A stretch of DNA of 45,563 nucleotides, taken from assembly GCA_902462065.1 (NCBI GenBank), contig CABQAK010000013.1:1-45563 (forward strand). The letters run 5' to 3'. This DNA is from an uncultured Collinsella sp. (GTDB taxonomy: Bacteria > Actinomycetota > Coriobacteriia > Coriobacteriales > Coriobacteriaceae). This document shows, in pieces, positions 15,480 to 25,117 of this stretch. The position numbers and the translations under genes were made by a program. Each line of letters opens with the position of its first letter. Position 1 is the first letter of the stretch. The notes under the pieces are model-generated. The model made no database searches and had not been told where the DNA came from. It worked only from the letters and a program-made list of their open reading frames with translations.

Positions 15480-18400
15480 ATGGATCTTTCGACTTTGATG
15501 CCGCAACAACTGCAAGTCGTCAAAACGCTCGACCGCCCGCTGTTTGTCTCGGCAGGTGCCGGCTCGGGCAAGACCTTTACCCTCACGCGCCGCATCGTCT
15601 ATGCGCTCTCGCCCGAATCCGGTCCGTTTGTCGAGCATCTGGATCAGGTGCTCGCCATTACCTTTACCAAAGATGCCGCGGCCGAGATTCGCGACCGCGT
15701 GCGTCGCGCGCTTATCGAAGAGGGTATGGACGAGGAGGCCCTGACCGTCGACGATGCGTGGATCTCGACCATTCACGGCATGTGTTCGCGCATCCTGCGC
15801 GCGCATGCGTTGGAGCTGGGCATCGATCCCGAGTTCACGGTGCTTACCGATACCGATGAGCTTATGGATCAGGCTGTTGAGCATGTGCTGGCCCGAGCGA
15901 CGGCGCCCGATGCCGCCCCCGAGCTCGCCGCTTCGCTTAAAAGCCTCTACGCCTGGTATCCCATGGCAGGCGAGGGTGGGCCGTTTGGCGCCGGTACCAC
16001 CATTAAAGGACTGGTGCGCGACCTGCTGGAGCTATCGAGCCAGCTGCCGGGCGGCATGGACGATGTGTGCGTGGCGCGCGGCCAGGCTGACACCTCGGCG
16101 CTTGCCGACGCCTATCGCGCGGCGTTGGGTGCGAGCAAGGCCGCGACCGAAAAGGCGCAGGTGGCACTCGACGCCATCGACGCGTTTGAGGCGAGCGGCA
16201 AAACCATGGAGGATGCGGCGCGACTCATGATGTCGTGCAGCATGCCTCGGGCGAGCAAGGCGTTTTCTAAGGAGCAGGTGGAGCTACTCAAGGCCGAGGC
16301 TGCCGATGCGTTTATCAATATCGTGCTGGCCTGCGGTGGTCCCGCGCTCGATGCGCTGGTGGGCCTGGCCCGTTCCGTGGAGGCTGAGTATCGCGCGCTG
16401 AAGGCCGGCCAGTCCGCGCTCGATAACAACGACCTACTGCGTATGGCGTACGAGGCGCTGCGCGACTACCCGGCTATTCGAGCGGCCTATGAGGGCCGCT
16501 TTAAGATGGTCATGATCGACGAGTTCCAGGATACCGACCAGATGCAGGTCGACCTGATCCGTTACCTGACCGGCGCGGGTGAGCGTGCGCTGTGTACCGT
16601 GGGCGATGCACAGCAGTCGATCTACCGCTTCCGTGGTGCCGAGGTCGAGGTGTTCCGTCGCCAGGAGCGCAAGGTGGGTTCGACGACGGCGTCCGAGACG
16701 GTCGCCACGTCCGATGCCCCCGCCGGCGAGCTTGTCAAGCTTGTACGCAACTTCCGCAGCCACGACGAGGTGCTGCGCTATGTGGCGCGCGTCTTTGACG
16801 GCGACACCGGTGGTTTGATGCAGGGGTTCTTGGATCTTGAACCGAGCGACGAACGCGAGGACAAGCTCAAGGCGAAGGCATCGCGCCGCCAGGCGATCTT
16901 CGTTGCCGGTGGCAGTACGCAGGAGCGAACGCAGGCGAAAGCTCGTGCGATTGCGGAGCGATTCCAAGCACTCGTTAAAGCGGGCCAGCCCCAGGGCAGC
17001 ATGGTCCTGCTGCTGGGCCGCATGACCAACGCCGATGTCTATGCGCAGGCCTTCCGCGACCAGGGGCTCGACTGCGTGATCGCAGGCGGCTCGGTCTTTG
17101 CCCAGGCAGCCGAGGTGCAGACGGTGCGTGCCCTGGTCTGCGCACTCGCCAATCCGGCCGATACGGCGCAGGGCCTTATGCCACTGCTCGCCTCGCCGAT
17201 GTTTGCGCTCGGCGCCCAGGAGTTCCTGGCGCTGGCGACCAAGCTGGACGACCAGACGGGGGAGACCTCGCGCCGCAACATCGACGTGGGCATCATGAGC
17301 GATTCCGATGTGCCGGGTTTGCAAGACTTGCCGCTCGTGACGCGCGCCCGCGAGGTGCTGCGGTATGCGCTTCGTCGCGTGGGCCGCGATTCGTTCGCCG
17401 CCATCGCGCGCGATACTGTCAACGCTTCCGGCTGGTTTGTGCGTCTGGCACAGCGTGGTCCCGAGGGCAAGGCCATTGCCGCCAACGTGCTTAAGGCGCT
17501 CGATGCCGTGGCCGAGGCGGAGGCCGAGTTCGGTAACTCGCCGCGTTCCATTGCGCTTGCCTTCGACCGCTTCTTGGCGGGCAAGGAGGCCCCGGGCGCG
17601 CTCAACGAGGAGGGCGACGGCGCGGTACGCATCATGACGGTGCATGCGTCCAAGGGTCTGGAGTATCCGGTCGTAGCGGTTGCCGAGTGTTTTGGCGTGC
17701 GTAAGTCCTCGGGTGCGGCACAGATGGGTCGCGTCGAGGGCGGAGCGCAGATCGTGGCGCTGCCGGCACGCTTCGACGGCGTTAAGCTCGCCGACGGAAC
17801 CTTTGTGAAGGGCGACGACGTCAAAAAGCAGTTTGAGCATGCGTTTAAGGGCAAGGGCACGTCGTTGTGGCTGCCGCCAGAGCTCATGGAGGACGTCTGT
17901 GCGACGGGCTCTCCCGCCGAGGCATTTGCCCGCCTGCGCGACGACGACCTGCAGCTTTCGCTCGAGGAGCGGGCCCGCTTGCTCTATGTTGCCATGACGC
18001 GTGCGCGCGAGCTGGTCATTCTGGCGATGGATGCCGGCGTGAGCCGTGGCAAGGTGACGGCGCCGACCTTCGACGTCGAGACCGATCTGACCTACGACGT
18101 GCTGCGTCGTATTCTGCCGACGGACGGCCTGGACATGCCGCAGCTCGATGCCGACCGTTTGGTGTTCGACAACTCCCAGCCGGGCGACTACGAGCTCATC
18201 TCGCTGGCTGACTTTGCTTTTGGCGAGCAGTCGTTTGAGGCCAATGCTTCTCTGGATGCCGAGGGCAGGCTTGTCCGCGGCGATGCCGATGCCGCCGATA
18301 ATGCTGCGCACTCAACTGTGCCCGGTCCTGCCGACCCCGAGCCCGATGCGTTTGAGCTCGTGTATCCCCAGGCGGTGGGCGTGCGCATGGGCACCTGCCC

Positions 18401-19097
18401 GTATCCGGCGCGCGATTCGTACAGTTACTCGTCAATTGCCGCGGCGCTGCATGCCGAGACGGAAGACCGTGCCGCCGAGACTCGTGTTCCCATGGACGAG
18501 GCAGGCGATGATGCAGAGTCGGATGGCTCGGAGATGGCCGATGCAGACGTGGCTGCTGTCGAGCCCGCCGGCAACCCCATGGCGCTGGGCTCGGCGTTCC
18601 ATGCCGCCTGCCAGTGGCTGATCGAGATGGGTGCCGATGCGCTGCCCGCTGAGCGTGCCGATGCGCTGACGCGCCTGTGGCACCTGACGCCGGAGCAGCG
18701 CGAGCGCTTCGACGTTGCCCTGGACCGCTGGCTCAAGTCGGCGGTCCGTGCCGAGCTGCTTGCCTGGCCGTGCATCCGTGCCGAGGTGCCGTTCTTCTCG
18801 CTGGGCTGCGAGGACGAGGACATCGCCCGCTACGGTGCCCATGCCGAGGGCGCCATTGATGCACTGGCGACGAACCCGGCGGATTCGTCACGCGCGCTGG
18901 TCATCGACTACAAGACGGGCGGCACACCGGACGAGACGCCGGAACAGCTGCGGGAGAAGCACGCCCTGCAGGCGCGCGTCTACGCCGATGTTCTGCATAA
19001 GGCGGGCTTTGAGGCCGTGACCGTCAAGTTCGTCCGCGTGGAGCAAGTCGACCCCGCCAACCCGTGCGAGCCTCAGGTGGTCACCTACAGCCTCTAG
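15480..19097 (+). CDS. addA: AddA-like UvrD/REP superfamily helicase-nuclease
   Basis: A 1205-residue SF1A helicase with a C-terminal RecB-type nuclease, the motor subunit of an AddAB-type break-processing complex. Motifs in order: Walker A SAGAGSGKTFTLTRR (about residues 24-38), motif Ia AITFTKDAAAEIRDRV, motif II DEFQDTD, motif III GDAQQSIYRFRGAEV, motif V RIMTVHASKGLEYPVV, motif VI LLYVAMTRARE, and nuclease residues EGAIDAL then ALVIDYKTGG. Length fits AddA (about 1200). It is translated just behind the AddB-like gene, so the two are surely co-expressed. An acidic, poorly conserved insert (about residues 930-1030) separates helicase and nuclease. A family A palindrome lies just downstream in place of a classical terminator. 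Confidence 0.92.
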   Translation: MDLSTLMPQQLQVVKTLDRPLFVSAGAGSGKTFTLTRRIVYALSPESGPFVEHLDQVLAITFTKDAAAEIRDRVRRALIEEGMDEEALTVDDAWISTIHGMCSRILRAHALELGIDPEFTVLTDTDELMDQAVEHVLARATAPDAAPELAASLKSLYAWYPMAGEGGPFGAGTTIKGLVRDLLELSSQLPGGMDDVCVARGQADTSALADAYRAALGASKAATEKAQVALDAIDAFEASGKTMEDAARLMMSCSMPRASKAFSKEQVELLKAEAADAFINIVLACGGPALDALVGLARSVEAEYRALKAGQSALDNNDLLRMAYEALRDYPAIRAAYEGRFKMVMIDEFQDTDQMQVDLIRYLTGAGERALCTVGDAQQSIYRFRGAEVEVFRRQERKVGSTTASETVATSDAPAGELVKLVRNFRSHDEVLRYVARVFDGDTGGLMQGFLDLEPSDEREDKLKAKASRRQAIFVAGGSTQERTQAKARAIAERFQALVKAGQPQGSMVLLLGRMTNADVYAQAFRDQGLDCVIAGGSVFAQAAEVQTVRALVCALANPADTAQGLMPLLASPMFALGAQEFLALATKLDDQTGETSRRNIDVGIMSDSDVPGLQDLPLVTRAREVLRYALRRVGRDSFAAIARDTVNASGWFVRLAQRGPEGKAIAANVLKALDAVAEAEAEFGNSPRSIALAFDRFLAGKEAPGALNEEGDGAVRIMTVHASKGLEYPVVAVAECFGVRKSSGAAQMGRVEGGAQIVALPARFDGVKLADGTFVKGDDVKKQFEHAFKGKGTSLWLPPELMEDVCATGSPAEAFARLRDDDLQLSLEERARLLYVAMTRARELVILAMDAGVSRGKVTAPTFDVETDLTYDVLRRILPTDGLDMPQLDADRLVFDNSQPGDYELISLADFAFGEQSFEANASLDAEGRLVRGDADAADNAAHSTVPGPADPEPDAFELVYPQAVGVRMGTCPYPARDSYSYSSIAAALHAETEDRAAETRVPMDEAGDDAESDGSEMADADVAAVEPAGNPMALGSAFHAACQWLIEMGADALPAERADALTRLWHLTPEQRERFDVALDRWLKSAVRAELLAWPCIRAEVPFFSLGCEDEDIARYGAHAEGAIDALATNPADSSRALVIDYKTGGTPDETPEQLREKHALQARVYADVLHKAGFEAVTVKFVRVEQVDPANPCEPQVVTYSL

Positions 19098-19108
19098 CCC
19101 TCAATAAC

Positions 19109-19171
19109 TTGCGGTGGAATGCGGACTGTTTTGGCCAAAAAAGCCGCCAAACAGTCCGCATTTCACCGCAA
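19109..19171. repeat. Long palindrome, family A copy 2
   Basis: TTGCGGTGGAATGCGGACTG (19109-19128) onward pairs with the region ending at 19171 over about 23 bp with one mismatch. The arms match those of 8029-8091 except for two central bases and the mismatch. It follows the addA-like stop by 11 bases. Confidence 0.85.
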
Positions 19172-19232
19172 CGCATGGGAGAGCCTGGGGCGGTACAATG
19201 GCTCGAACGGTTCAAACGAATAAGGAGCCATC

Positions 19233-19742
19233 ATGCAGCTCACCAAAACGCTTAAGGTGACGCCGGAGGAGCTTTTTGACGCTCTGGCGGGGTCCATCAT
19301 GCAGGATATCGAGAACGCCACGGGCAAGCGTCCCAGCCGCAACAAGCTCAACGGCTATAAGTACGAGAAGCGCGCCCAGTCCGCAAAAGGCAAGGCCAAG
19401 GGCACGGCGATCAAGGTTAAAATCAAGCACTTTGACTACCCGTGTCTCTATGAGGTCCGTTTTCAGTATGCGGCGGGCATCAATACTATGCGCTATGAGA
19501 CTGCACCTGCTGGCGATGGTGCTTGCGAGCTCACCTATACCGAGGATTTTCAGGGTGCGGGTGGCAACACGTCTGGCATGCGCGGCAAGCTCGGCCTCTT
19601 CTTCTACGAGCGCAAGCTCAAGAGCCACGCCAACCAGACGATTGATCAAATCGTCAAATACATCGAGGGTGAGCGCCGCGTAAAGGCTAATCCCGCCTTC
19701 GCCGATGATACTGCCGAAAACGCTTCGGATGTATTCCATTGA
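19233..19742 (+). CDS. DUF3284 domain protein
   Basis: A 169-residue soluble protein with no signal peptide. The start MQLTKTLKVTPEELFDALAG and the alternating strand pattern, with RNKLNGYKYEK, KVKIKHFDYPCLYEVRFQ and CELTYTEDF, fit the DUF3284 family, which looks like a START/SRPBCC-type lipid- or ligand-binding fold; the function is unknown. AAGGAG lies a few bases before the ATG. The gene is transcribed alone between the addA palindrome and the MFS transporter. No clear terminator follows; the next 103 bases hold a coding-like relic. Confidence 0.7.
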   Translation: MQLTKTLKVTPEELFDALAGSIMQDIENATGKRPSRNKLNGYKYEKRAQSAKGKAKGTAIKVKIKHFDYPCLYEVRFQYAAGINTMRYETAPAGDGACELTYTEDFQGAGGNTSGMRGKLGLFFYERKLKSHANQTIDQIVKYIEGERRVKANPAFADDTAENASDVFH

Positions 19743-19845
19743 TACCCTGTGCAAAAGCTTTACCGCTCTTCACATCAACTGTGAACACTTCAGGCTTCGA
19801 GTCAGTAGCGAGCGGCCCGACAATATTAGTTGATGGAAGTGCCAA

Positions 19846-21045
19846 ATGAATAAGAATGCCGCTACGCAACTGCACATCTATTCCGCCTTTTTCGTTCTCG
19901 CGGGATTTGTTTTAAATCGGGGAGTGTTTCTACTTTTCCTTGCGGAGAAAGGAATGCCTGTCACGGAAATCGCGCTTTATCAAGCCCTGTTTAACATTGC
20001 AACGGTCGTCCTCGAGCTGCCAACAGGGCTGATAGGCGATTTCTTTGGAAAGAAGTTTTCGATTCAAGTGGGCGTGCTGCTGCTTTTCTTCCATACGGCT
20101 GGCATGCTGTTGCTCTCAGGCCCCTTTCTCGTCGCGCTTTCCCTTGTTGAGGCACTCGCCTACTCCCTTCAATCGGGATCCGAACAAGCACTTTTATATG
20201 AAATTGCCCGAAATGCCGGTCAAGGAGAGCGCTTCCTCACCATCAACGCTCGGCTGCTTGCCGCGCAATCAATCGCGACGGGAGTGGCAATCGTGCTTGG
20301 ATCATTCATTGCCCAAGTATCTTGGAGTGCCCTCTACGTATGCGTTTCCGTTTTCTATCTCCTGCAGCTTTTCCTTCTGTATCCCATTGAGAGGATGGAA
20401 ACGACCCATTCCAAAAACTCTGGGGAGGAAAGGTTTGACGTAGCCAAGATCTTCAGACGCGAAACCTGGTGCGTTGGAGAATCCGCTTTTGCGGTGTTGC
20501 TTCTTCTAATCGGCACAAGCATGCTCGATGGATTCTATGGGAGTTATTACAACTTGAATCAGTTGGTATTCGACGCATTTGATGCTCCTGTCTCCATAAT
20601 AGGAATCTTTTTCGGTGCATCCTATGCAGTAAATGCGACGGCCTACATTGCAGCAGATTTCTTCTCATTGCGTTTCGGGAAAAGAAATACCATGCTCGGC
20701 TCGATGCTAATCGAGGCTGGCCTTTTCATGATTCTTCCGTGGTTCGCTTCAAATCCGCTGTGTTTGTTTGGCCTTAGCATGGTGCTTTGTTTTCTCCCAG
20801 AAGTGGTGTACATCACTTCGGAAAACTTAATCCAAGACGCGATAGCGGACGATCTCCGCGCGACGATCCTTTCCGTCGCGTCTCTGGTAAGGGCTCTCTT
20901 TTCTGCAGTGTTTTTCTCCATATTTGGACATGTGTTGGGGTTATATCCCATTCAGATAGCGCTCGGTATTATTGGTGCAATCGCGATAGCAATTACCGCC
21001 GTTGTTTCATTAAAAATGGTTGGAATACAGGTCTCCAAGAATTGA
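19846..21045 (+). CDS. MFS transporter, probably acquired
   Basis: A 399-residue, roughly 12-segment permease. The loop 2-3 signature LELPTGLIGDFFGKKFS is the major-facilitator motif A variant, and the N-terminus LNRGVFLLFLAEKGMP with LYQALFNIATVVLELPTG resembles drug or metabolite efflux members. Substrate unknown. The gene uses many A/T-ending codons (TTA, ATA, AAA, GGA, TCA) and is visibly lower in GC than all its neighbours, so recent transfer is likely. The ribosome site is only GGAAG at 19833-19837. Both flanks (19743-19845, 21046-21178) carry coding-like fragments that match neither neighbour, consistent with an inserted segment. Confidence 0.85.
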   Translation: MNKNAATQLHIYSAFFVLAGFVLNRGVFLLFLAEKGMPVTEIALYQALFNIATVVLELPTGLIGDFFGKKFSIQVGVLLLFFHTAGMLLLSGPFLVALSLVEALAYSLQSGSEQALLYEIARNAGQGERFLTINARLLAAQSIATGVAIVLGSFIAQVSWSALYVCVSVFYLLQLFLLYPIERMETTHSKNSGEERFDVAKIFRRETWCVGESAFAVLLLLIGTSMLDGFYGSYYNLNQLVFDAFDAPVSIIGIFFGASYAVNATAYIAADFFSLRFGKRNTMLGSMLIEAGLFMILPWFASNPLCLFGLSMVLCFLPEVVYITSENLIQDAIADDLRATILSVASLVRALFSAVFFSIFGHVLGLYPIQIALGIIGAIAIAITAVVSLKMVGIQVSKN

Positions 21046-21178
21046 TATATCGATTGACGAGCTATCCGAAGCGTCGAGCCTTCTTGATGGACATGACTAT
21101 TCGTCACAAATCATTCCGCGCATCGCCGGGGTTCCAGTAATACTCGATATATCTGGATGCCCTCATTCCCCTTTTTGA
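21041..21178 (+). other. Coding-like relic downstream of the MFS gene
   Basis: A frame different from the MFS frame is open from 21014 to a TGA at 21176-21178 and reads protein-like, with IDISIDELSEASSLLDG and IPRIAGVPVILDISG. The minus strand of the same stretch also carries a short open frame (RASRYIEYYWNPGDARNDL, about 21110-21172). Neither has a good ribosome site. It is probably a truncated gene end left by recombination. The rest of the gap to 21285 holds the dnaE upstream region. Confidence 0.3.
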
Positions 21179-21285
21179 AGGTCCCAAATTGACTACCCGT
21201 GTTGGTTTGGCTAGGTTCGGGTGCTGTCCGTGCCGTGCGGTAAAATCGTTCAGTCAGAACACGAACCCGCATCGGAGCTCATCAC

Positions 21286-24200
21286 ATGGCATTCGTCCAT
21301 CTGCACAACCACACCGTTTTCTCCATGCTCGACGGCGCAACCCGTATCCAGGATATGGTCAATCGCGCCGTAGAGCTGGGCATGCCCGCCGTCGCCATTA
21401 CCGACCACGGCTACATGTATGGCGTGCCCGACCTGGCGCTGGCTTGCGACGCCGTTAACCACAACACGCCCGAGTACAAAACCTGGAGTCACGACAAGGC
21501 CTTCTTGGAAAAGGACCGCCGCGACGAGCTGGTGGAGCCCGATCCCGAGGAAAACCCGCGCGAGCATGCCCAGTATGTGAAGGACATGGCCATGTGGGAC
21601 GAGAAGGGCAATATCGACGAGCTCAAGCCGCCTCTGGTCATCAAGCCCATCTTTGGCTGCGAGGTCTACTTTACGCCGGACGAGACGCTCGCCCGCGACC
21701 ATAAGCCCGAGCTCTACCACATGATTCTTCTGGCCAAGGACCAGGAGGGCTACGTCAACCTGATGCAGACGGTCTCCGAGGCCGCCGTGCAGGGCTTTTA
21801 CTACAAGCCGCGCGTGACGCTCGACAACCTGCGCCGCCACGCCAAGGGTATGATCTGCACGAGCGCCTGTATCGCCGGCATCATCCCCAAGTACATCGAC
21901 CGCGGTGACATGGAAGGCGCCATCAAGTGGGCCGAGACCTTCCGCGATACCTTCGAACCCGGCGACTTTTATATCGAGATCCAGGAACACGGCATCACCA
22001 CCGATAACGGCCTGACCGACGAGCAGATGGACCGTACACTCATCGATATCGCCAAGCAGGTGGGCGTCAAGGTCATCGCCACTAACGACTTCCACTACCT
22101 GCGCCGCGAGGACGCGCCCGTGCAGGACGTCATCATGTGCATCGGCATGAACGCCAAGGTCGACGACCCCAACCGCATGCGCATGACTGGCTCGGAGTTT
22201 TACATGAAGACCGAGGAGGAGATGCGGGCGATGTTCCCGTATTGCCCCGAGGCCTGCGACAACACGCTCGAGATCGCCGACAAGTGCTACGTAGAGCTGG
22301 ACTGGGACTCCATCATCCTGCCGCGCTTCCCGCTGCTCGACCCCGGCGAGACACACGAGAGCCAGTTCCGCCGCGAGTGCGAGAAGGGCCTGCGCCAGCA
22401 CTATGGTGACGACTGGGCCACGCGCGAGATCGGTGGCGTCAACATCAAAGAGCGCTTTGAGTACGAATACAAGGTCATTTGCGACAAGGGCTTTGCCGCC
22501 TACTTCTTGATCGTCGCCGAGTACGTGCAATGGGCCAAGGACAACGGTATCGGCGTCGGCCCCGGCCGTGGTTCGGCCGCCGGCGCTATCGTCGCCTACG
22601 CCATGAACATCACCGCGTTCGATCCGCTCGAGAACGGCCTGATGTTCGAGAGGTTCCTGTCCCCGCAGCGTACCGAGATGCCCGATATCGATATGGACTT
22701 CGACGATGAGCGGCGCCTCGAGGTCGTGGAGCACGTTCGCCAGCTCTACGGCCCCGAGAAGGTCACCCACGTCATCACCTACTCGACCATTAAGGCCAAG
22801 CAGGCCATCAACGACGCCGCTCGCGTCCTGGACTACCCGGTCTACATGGGCCAGCGCCTGTCCAAGATGGTCTCGAGCGACCCCAAGGTCAAGCTCAAGC
22901 AGGTGCTCGAAAAGCAACCCGGCAAAGAGGACCTGTTTAACCCCGATTTTGCCGAGGCATATAAAAAGGACGACGACGCCCGCCGCATCATCGACACGGC
23001 GCTCTCAATCGAGGGCCTCACCCGTGGCGAGGGCGTGCACGCGTGCGCCGTTCTGATCTGCCGCGACCCCGTCAACGAGCACGTGCCCACCAAGCTCGAC
23101 ACCAAGGGCGGCGTCGAGATTACCCAGTACGAGGGCCATACCGTTGCCGACATGGGCTTGCTCAAGATGGACTTCTTGGGCCTGCGCACGCTGACTGTTA
23201 TCTCCAAGGCCAAGGCAAACATCAAAAAGAACTTCGGCATCGACATCAAAGAGGAAGAGATTCCCTTTGACGACCCCGAGATCTTTAAGCTCATGGGTTC
23301 CGGCCACACCGCCGGCGTCTTCCAAGTCGAGTCCGCCGGCATGACGGCCACGATCAAGAACATGAAGCCCACCGAGTACAAGCACGTCGTAGCATTGATC
23401 GCCCTGTACCGCCCGGGCCCGCTGGGCGCCGGCATGGTTTCGTCCTACATCAACCGTATGAACGGCAAGGAGCCGGCGGTCTCCTACGACGACCGCCTGG
23501 ACGACATCCTGGGCGAAACCTACGGCACCATGGTCTACCAGGAGCAGGTTATGCTCATCTCCGTCGAGATGTGCGGCTTCTCCAAGGGCGAATCGGACTC
23601 GCGTATCCGTAAGCCCGTGGCTAAGAAAAAGATCAAGCTGCTCACGTCGACGGTGCTGCACTGGGAGGATGGCTCGGACGAGACCACCTACGACCACTGG
23701 ATGAACGGCGCTATCAAGAACAACTACACGCGCGAGGTCGCCCAGAAGATTTGGGACGATGTTCTCGAGTTCGCATCTTACGCCTTTAACAAGTCGCACT
23801 CCGCCGGCTACGCCATCCTGGTTATGCAGACGGCGTGGCTCAAGGCGCACTATCCGCACGAGTACATGGCGGCCGTTCTGACGTCCTATACGGGCAAGAC
23901 CGACAAGATCGTGCACTACGTCTCGGCATGCCGTCACGACGGCATCCCCGTGCTGTCGCCAGATGTCAACGAGTCGGGTACCGAGTTCACGGCTACCAAG
24001 GAGGGCGTGCGCTTTGGTCTGGCCGGCATCCGCGGCGTGGGCACCGGTGTGGCACAGGCGATTATCGCCGAGCGCGAGGCGGGCGGCCCGTTTAAGACGC
24101 TGCACGACTTTGTCGAGCGCGTGGACTCGAGCCAGGCCAACCGTCGCGTAATCGAATCGCTGATCAAGGCAGGCGCCTTCGACTCCACGGGGTATCCGCG

Positions 24201-25089
24201 TCGTCAGATGATGCACTTTGTGGACAAGAACAACCCCGAGAACATCATCGATGCCGCGGTAAAGCGCCAGAAGGATCGCGCGAGCGGGCAGACGTCGTTC
24301 TTCGATATGTTTGGCGACGTTGAGGGCTCGGGCTTCGAGGTCAGCGTGCCCGATCCGGACGGCCAGGAATGGGACCGACACCTCAAGCTGAGCCAGGAGA
24401 AAGAGGTTCTGGGCATCTATGTCTCGGACCACCCGCTGCGCCCGTTTGAGTATGCACTAGCCAAGGCGCGCGACTTCTCGTTCTCGCAGATCGATACCGG
24501 CTACGAAGTTCAGAATCCTACGGGCGGCACCATCAACCAGGAAATTCCCGAGGGCAAGGCGCTGTGGTGGGCCGGCATGGTCTCGAGCGTGTCCAAGCGC
24601 GTGACCAAAAACGGTGACCCCATGGGCATCGTGCAGCTCGAGGACATGGAAGGCGAGGCCACCGTCGTCGTGTTCCCCAAGACCTATAAAGAGGCCGAGG
24701 GGTACCTGTACGGCGAGGTCGATCCCGAGACCGGCGCGCAGCTGTCCGATGCCTTTGTGCGCATTAAGGGCAAGCTCGAGCGCTCGGACCGCGGCGACCA
24801 GATCATCGCGCAGGAGATCGTGCCGCTCGAGCTCAACGAGGAGAACAACAAGCCCAAGGTGTTTGAGGTCATGGTGCCCAACAGCCGCTTTAGCCAGGGC
24901 AATATGGCGCGCCTGGCCACGGTGCTCACCGCTAACCCGGGCGGCGACCGTGTGGAGATCTTTATCGAGCAGGTGGACGGGCGCGTGCTGCGTGCCGAGG
25001 TACCTGCCAAGGTCAACGCGCGTTCGATTCCGCTGCTGGCCGAGGCCAAGGCCATTGTGGGTAACCAGGGCCGCGTGACGGTGATCTAA
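21286..25089 (+). CDS. dnaE: DNA polymerase III alpha subunit
   Basis: The 1267-residue replicative polymerase. PHP domain at the N-terminus (HLHNHTVFSMLDGATR, ITDHGYMYG); palm motifs GVGPGRGSAAGAIVAY (about 422-437), catalytic PDIDMDFDD (about 466-474) and the third aspartate in LLKMDFLGLRTL; fingers with AFNKSHSAGYA; helix-hairpin-helix GIRGVGTGVAQAI; C-terminal OB fold (AGMVSSVSKRVTKNGDPMG). It is longer than E. coli DnaE, mainly by an insert of about 45 residues in the PHP domain (around 60-105) and a divergent segment after CGFSKGESDSRIRK. No PolC-type exonuclease is present. CGGAG lies before the ATG. The next gene starts 28 bases downstream, suggesting an operon. Confidence 0.97.
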   Translation: MAFVHLHNHTVFSMLDGATRIQDMVNRAVELGMPAVAITDHGYMYGVPDLALACDAVNHNTPEYKTWSHDKAFLEKDRRDELVEPDPEENPREHAQYVKDMAMWDEKGNIDELKPPLVIKPIFGCEVYFTPDETLARDHKPELYHMILLAKDQEGYVNLMQTVSEAAVQGFYYKPRVTLDNLRRHAKGMICTSACIAGIIPKYIDRGDMEGAIKWAETFRDTFEPGDFYIEIQEHGITTDNGLTDEQMDRTLIDIAKQVGVKVIATNDFHYLRREDAPVQDVIMCIGMNAKVDDPNRMRMTGSEFYMKTEEEMRAMFPYCPEACDNTLEIADKCYVELDWDSIILPRFPLLDPGETHESQFRRECEKGLRQHYGDDWATREIGGVNIKERFEYEYKVICDKGFAAYFLIVAEYVQWAKDNGIGVGPGRGSAAGAIVAYAMNITAFDPLENGLMFERFLSPQRTEMPDIDMDFDDERRLEVVEHVRQLYGPEKVTHVITYSTIKAKQAINDAARVLDYPVYMGQRLSKMVSSDPKVKLKQVLEKQPGKEDLFNPDFAEAYKKDDDARRIIDTALSIEGLTRGEGVHACAVLICRDPVNEHVPTKLDTKGGVEITQYEGHTVADMGLLKMDFLGLRTLTVISKAKANIKKNFGIDIKEEEIPFDDPEIFKLMGSGHTAGVFQVESAGMTATIKNMKPTEYKHVVALIALYRPGPLGAGMVSSYINRMNGKEPAVSYDDRLDDILGETYGTMVYQEQVMLISVEMCGFSKGESDSRIRKPVAKKKIKLLTSTVLHWEDGSDETTYDHWMNGAIKNNYTREVAQKIWDDVLEFASYAFNKSHSAGYAILVMQTAWLKAHYPHEYMAAVLTSYTGKTDKIVHYVSACRHDGIPVLSPDVNESGTEFTATKEGVRFGLAGIRGVGTGVAQAIIAEREAGGPFKTLHDFVERVDSSQANRRVIESLIKAGAFDSTGYPRRQMMHFVDKNNPENIIDAAVKRQKDRASGQTSFFDMFGDVEGSGFEVSVPDPDGQEWDRHLKLSQEKEVLGIYVSDHPLRPFEYALAKARDFSFSQIDTGYEVQNPTGGTINQEIPEGKALWWAGMVSSVSKRVTKNGDPMGIVQLEDMEGEATVVVFPKTYKEAEGYLYGEVDPETGAQLSDAFVRIKGKLERSDRGDQIIAQEIVPLELNEENNKPKVFEVMVPNSRFSQGNMARLATVLTANPGGDRVEIFIEQVDGRVLRAEVPAKVNARSIPLLAEAKAIVGNQGRVTVI

Positions 25090-25117
25090 GCTACCCCGGG
25101 TGAGATTGGAGGAAGTG

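Noticed and set aside
16434..18311. 625-codon minus-strand frame opposite addA
   Set aside because: Arg/His/Leu-rich shadow of a well supported helicase gene.
21250..22917. Long minus-strand open frame opposite dnaE (and a similar one at 23005-24432)
   Set aside because: Composition is the antisense image of GC-rich codons (Leu/Val/His/Gly/Asp-rich), no ribosome site, and dnaE is certain on the other strand.
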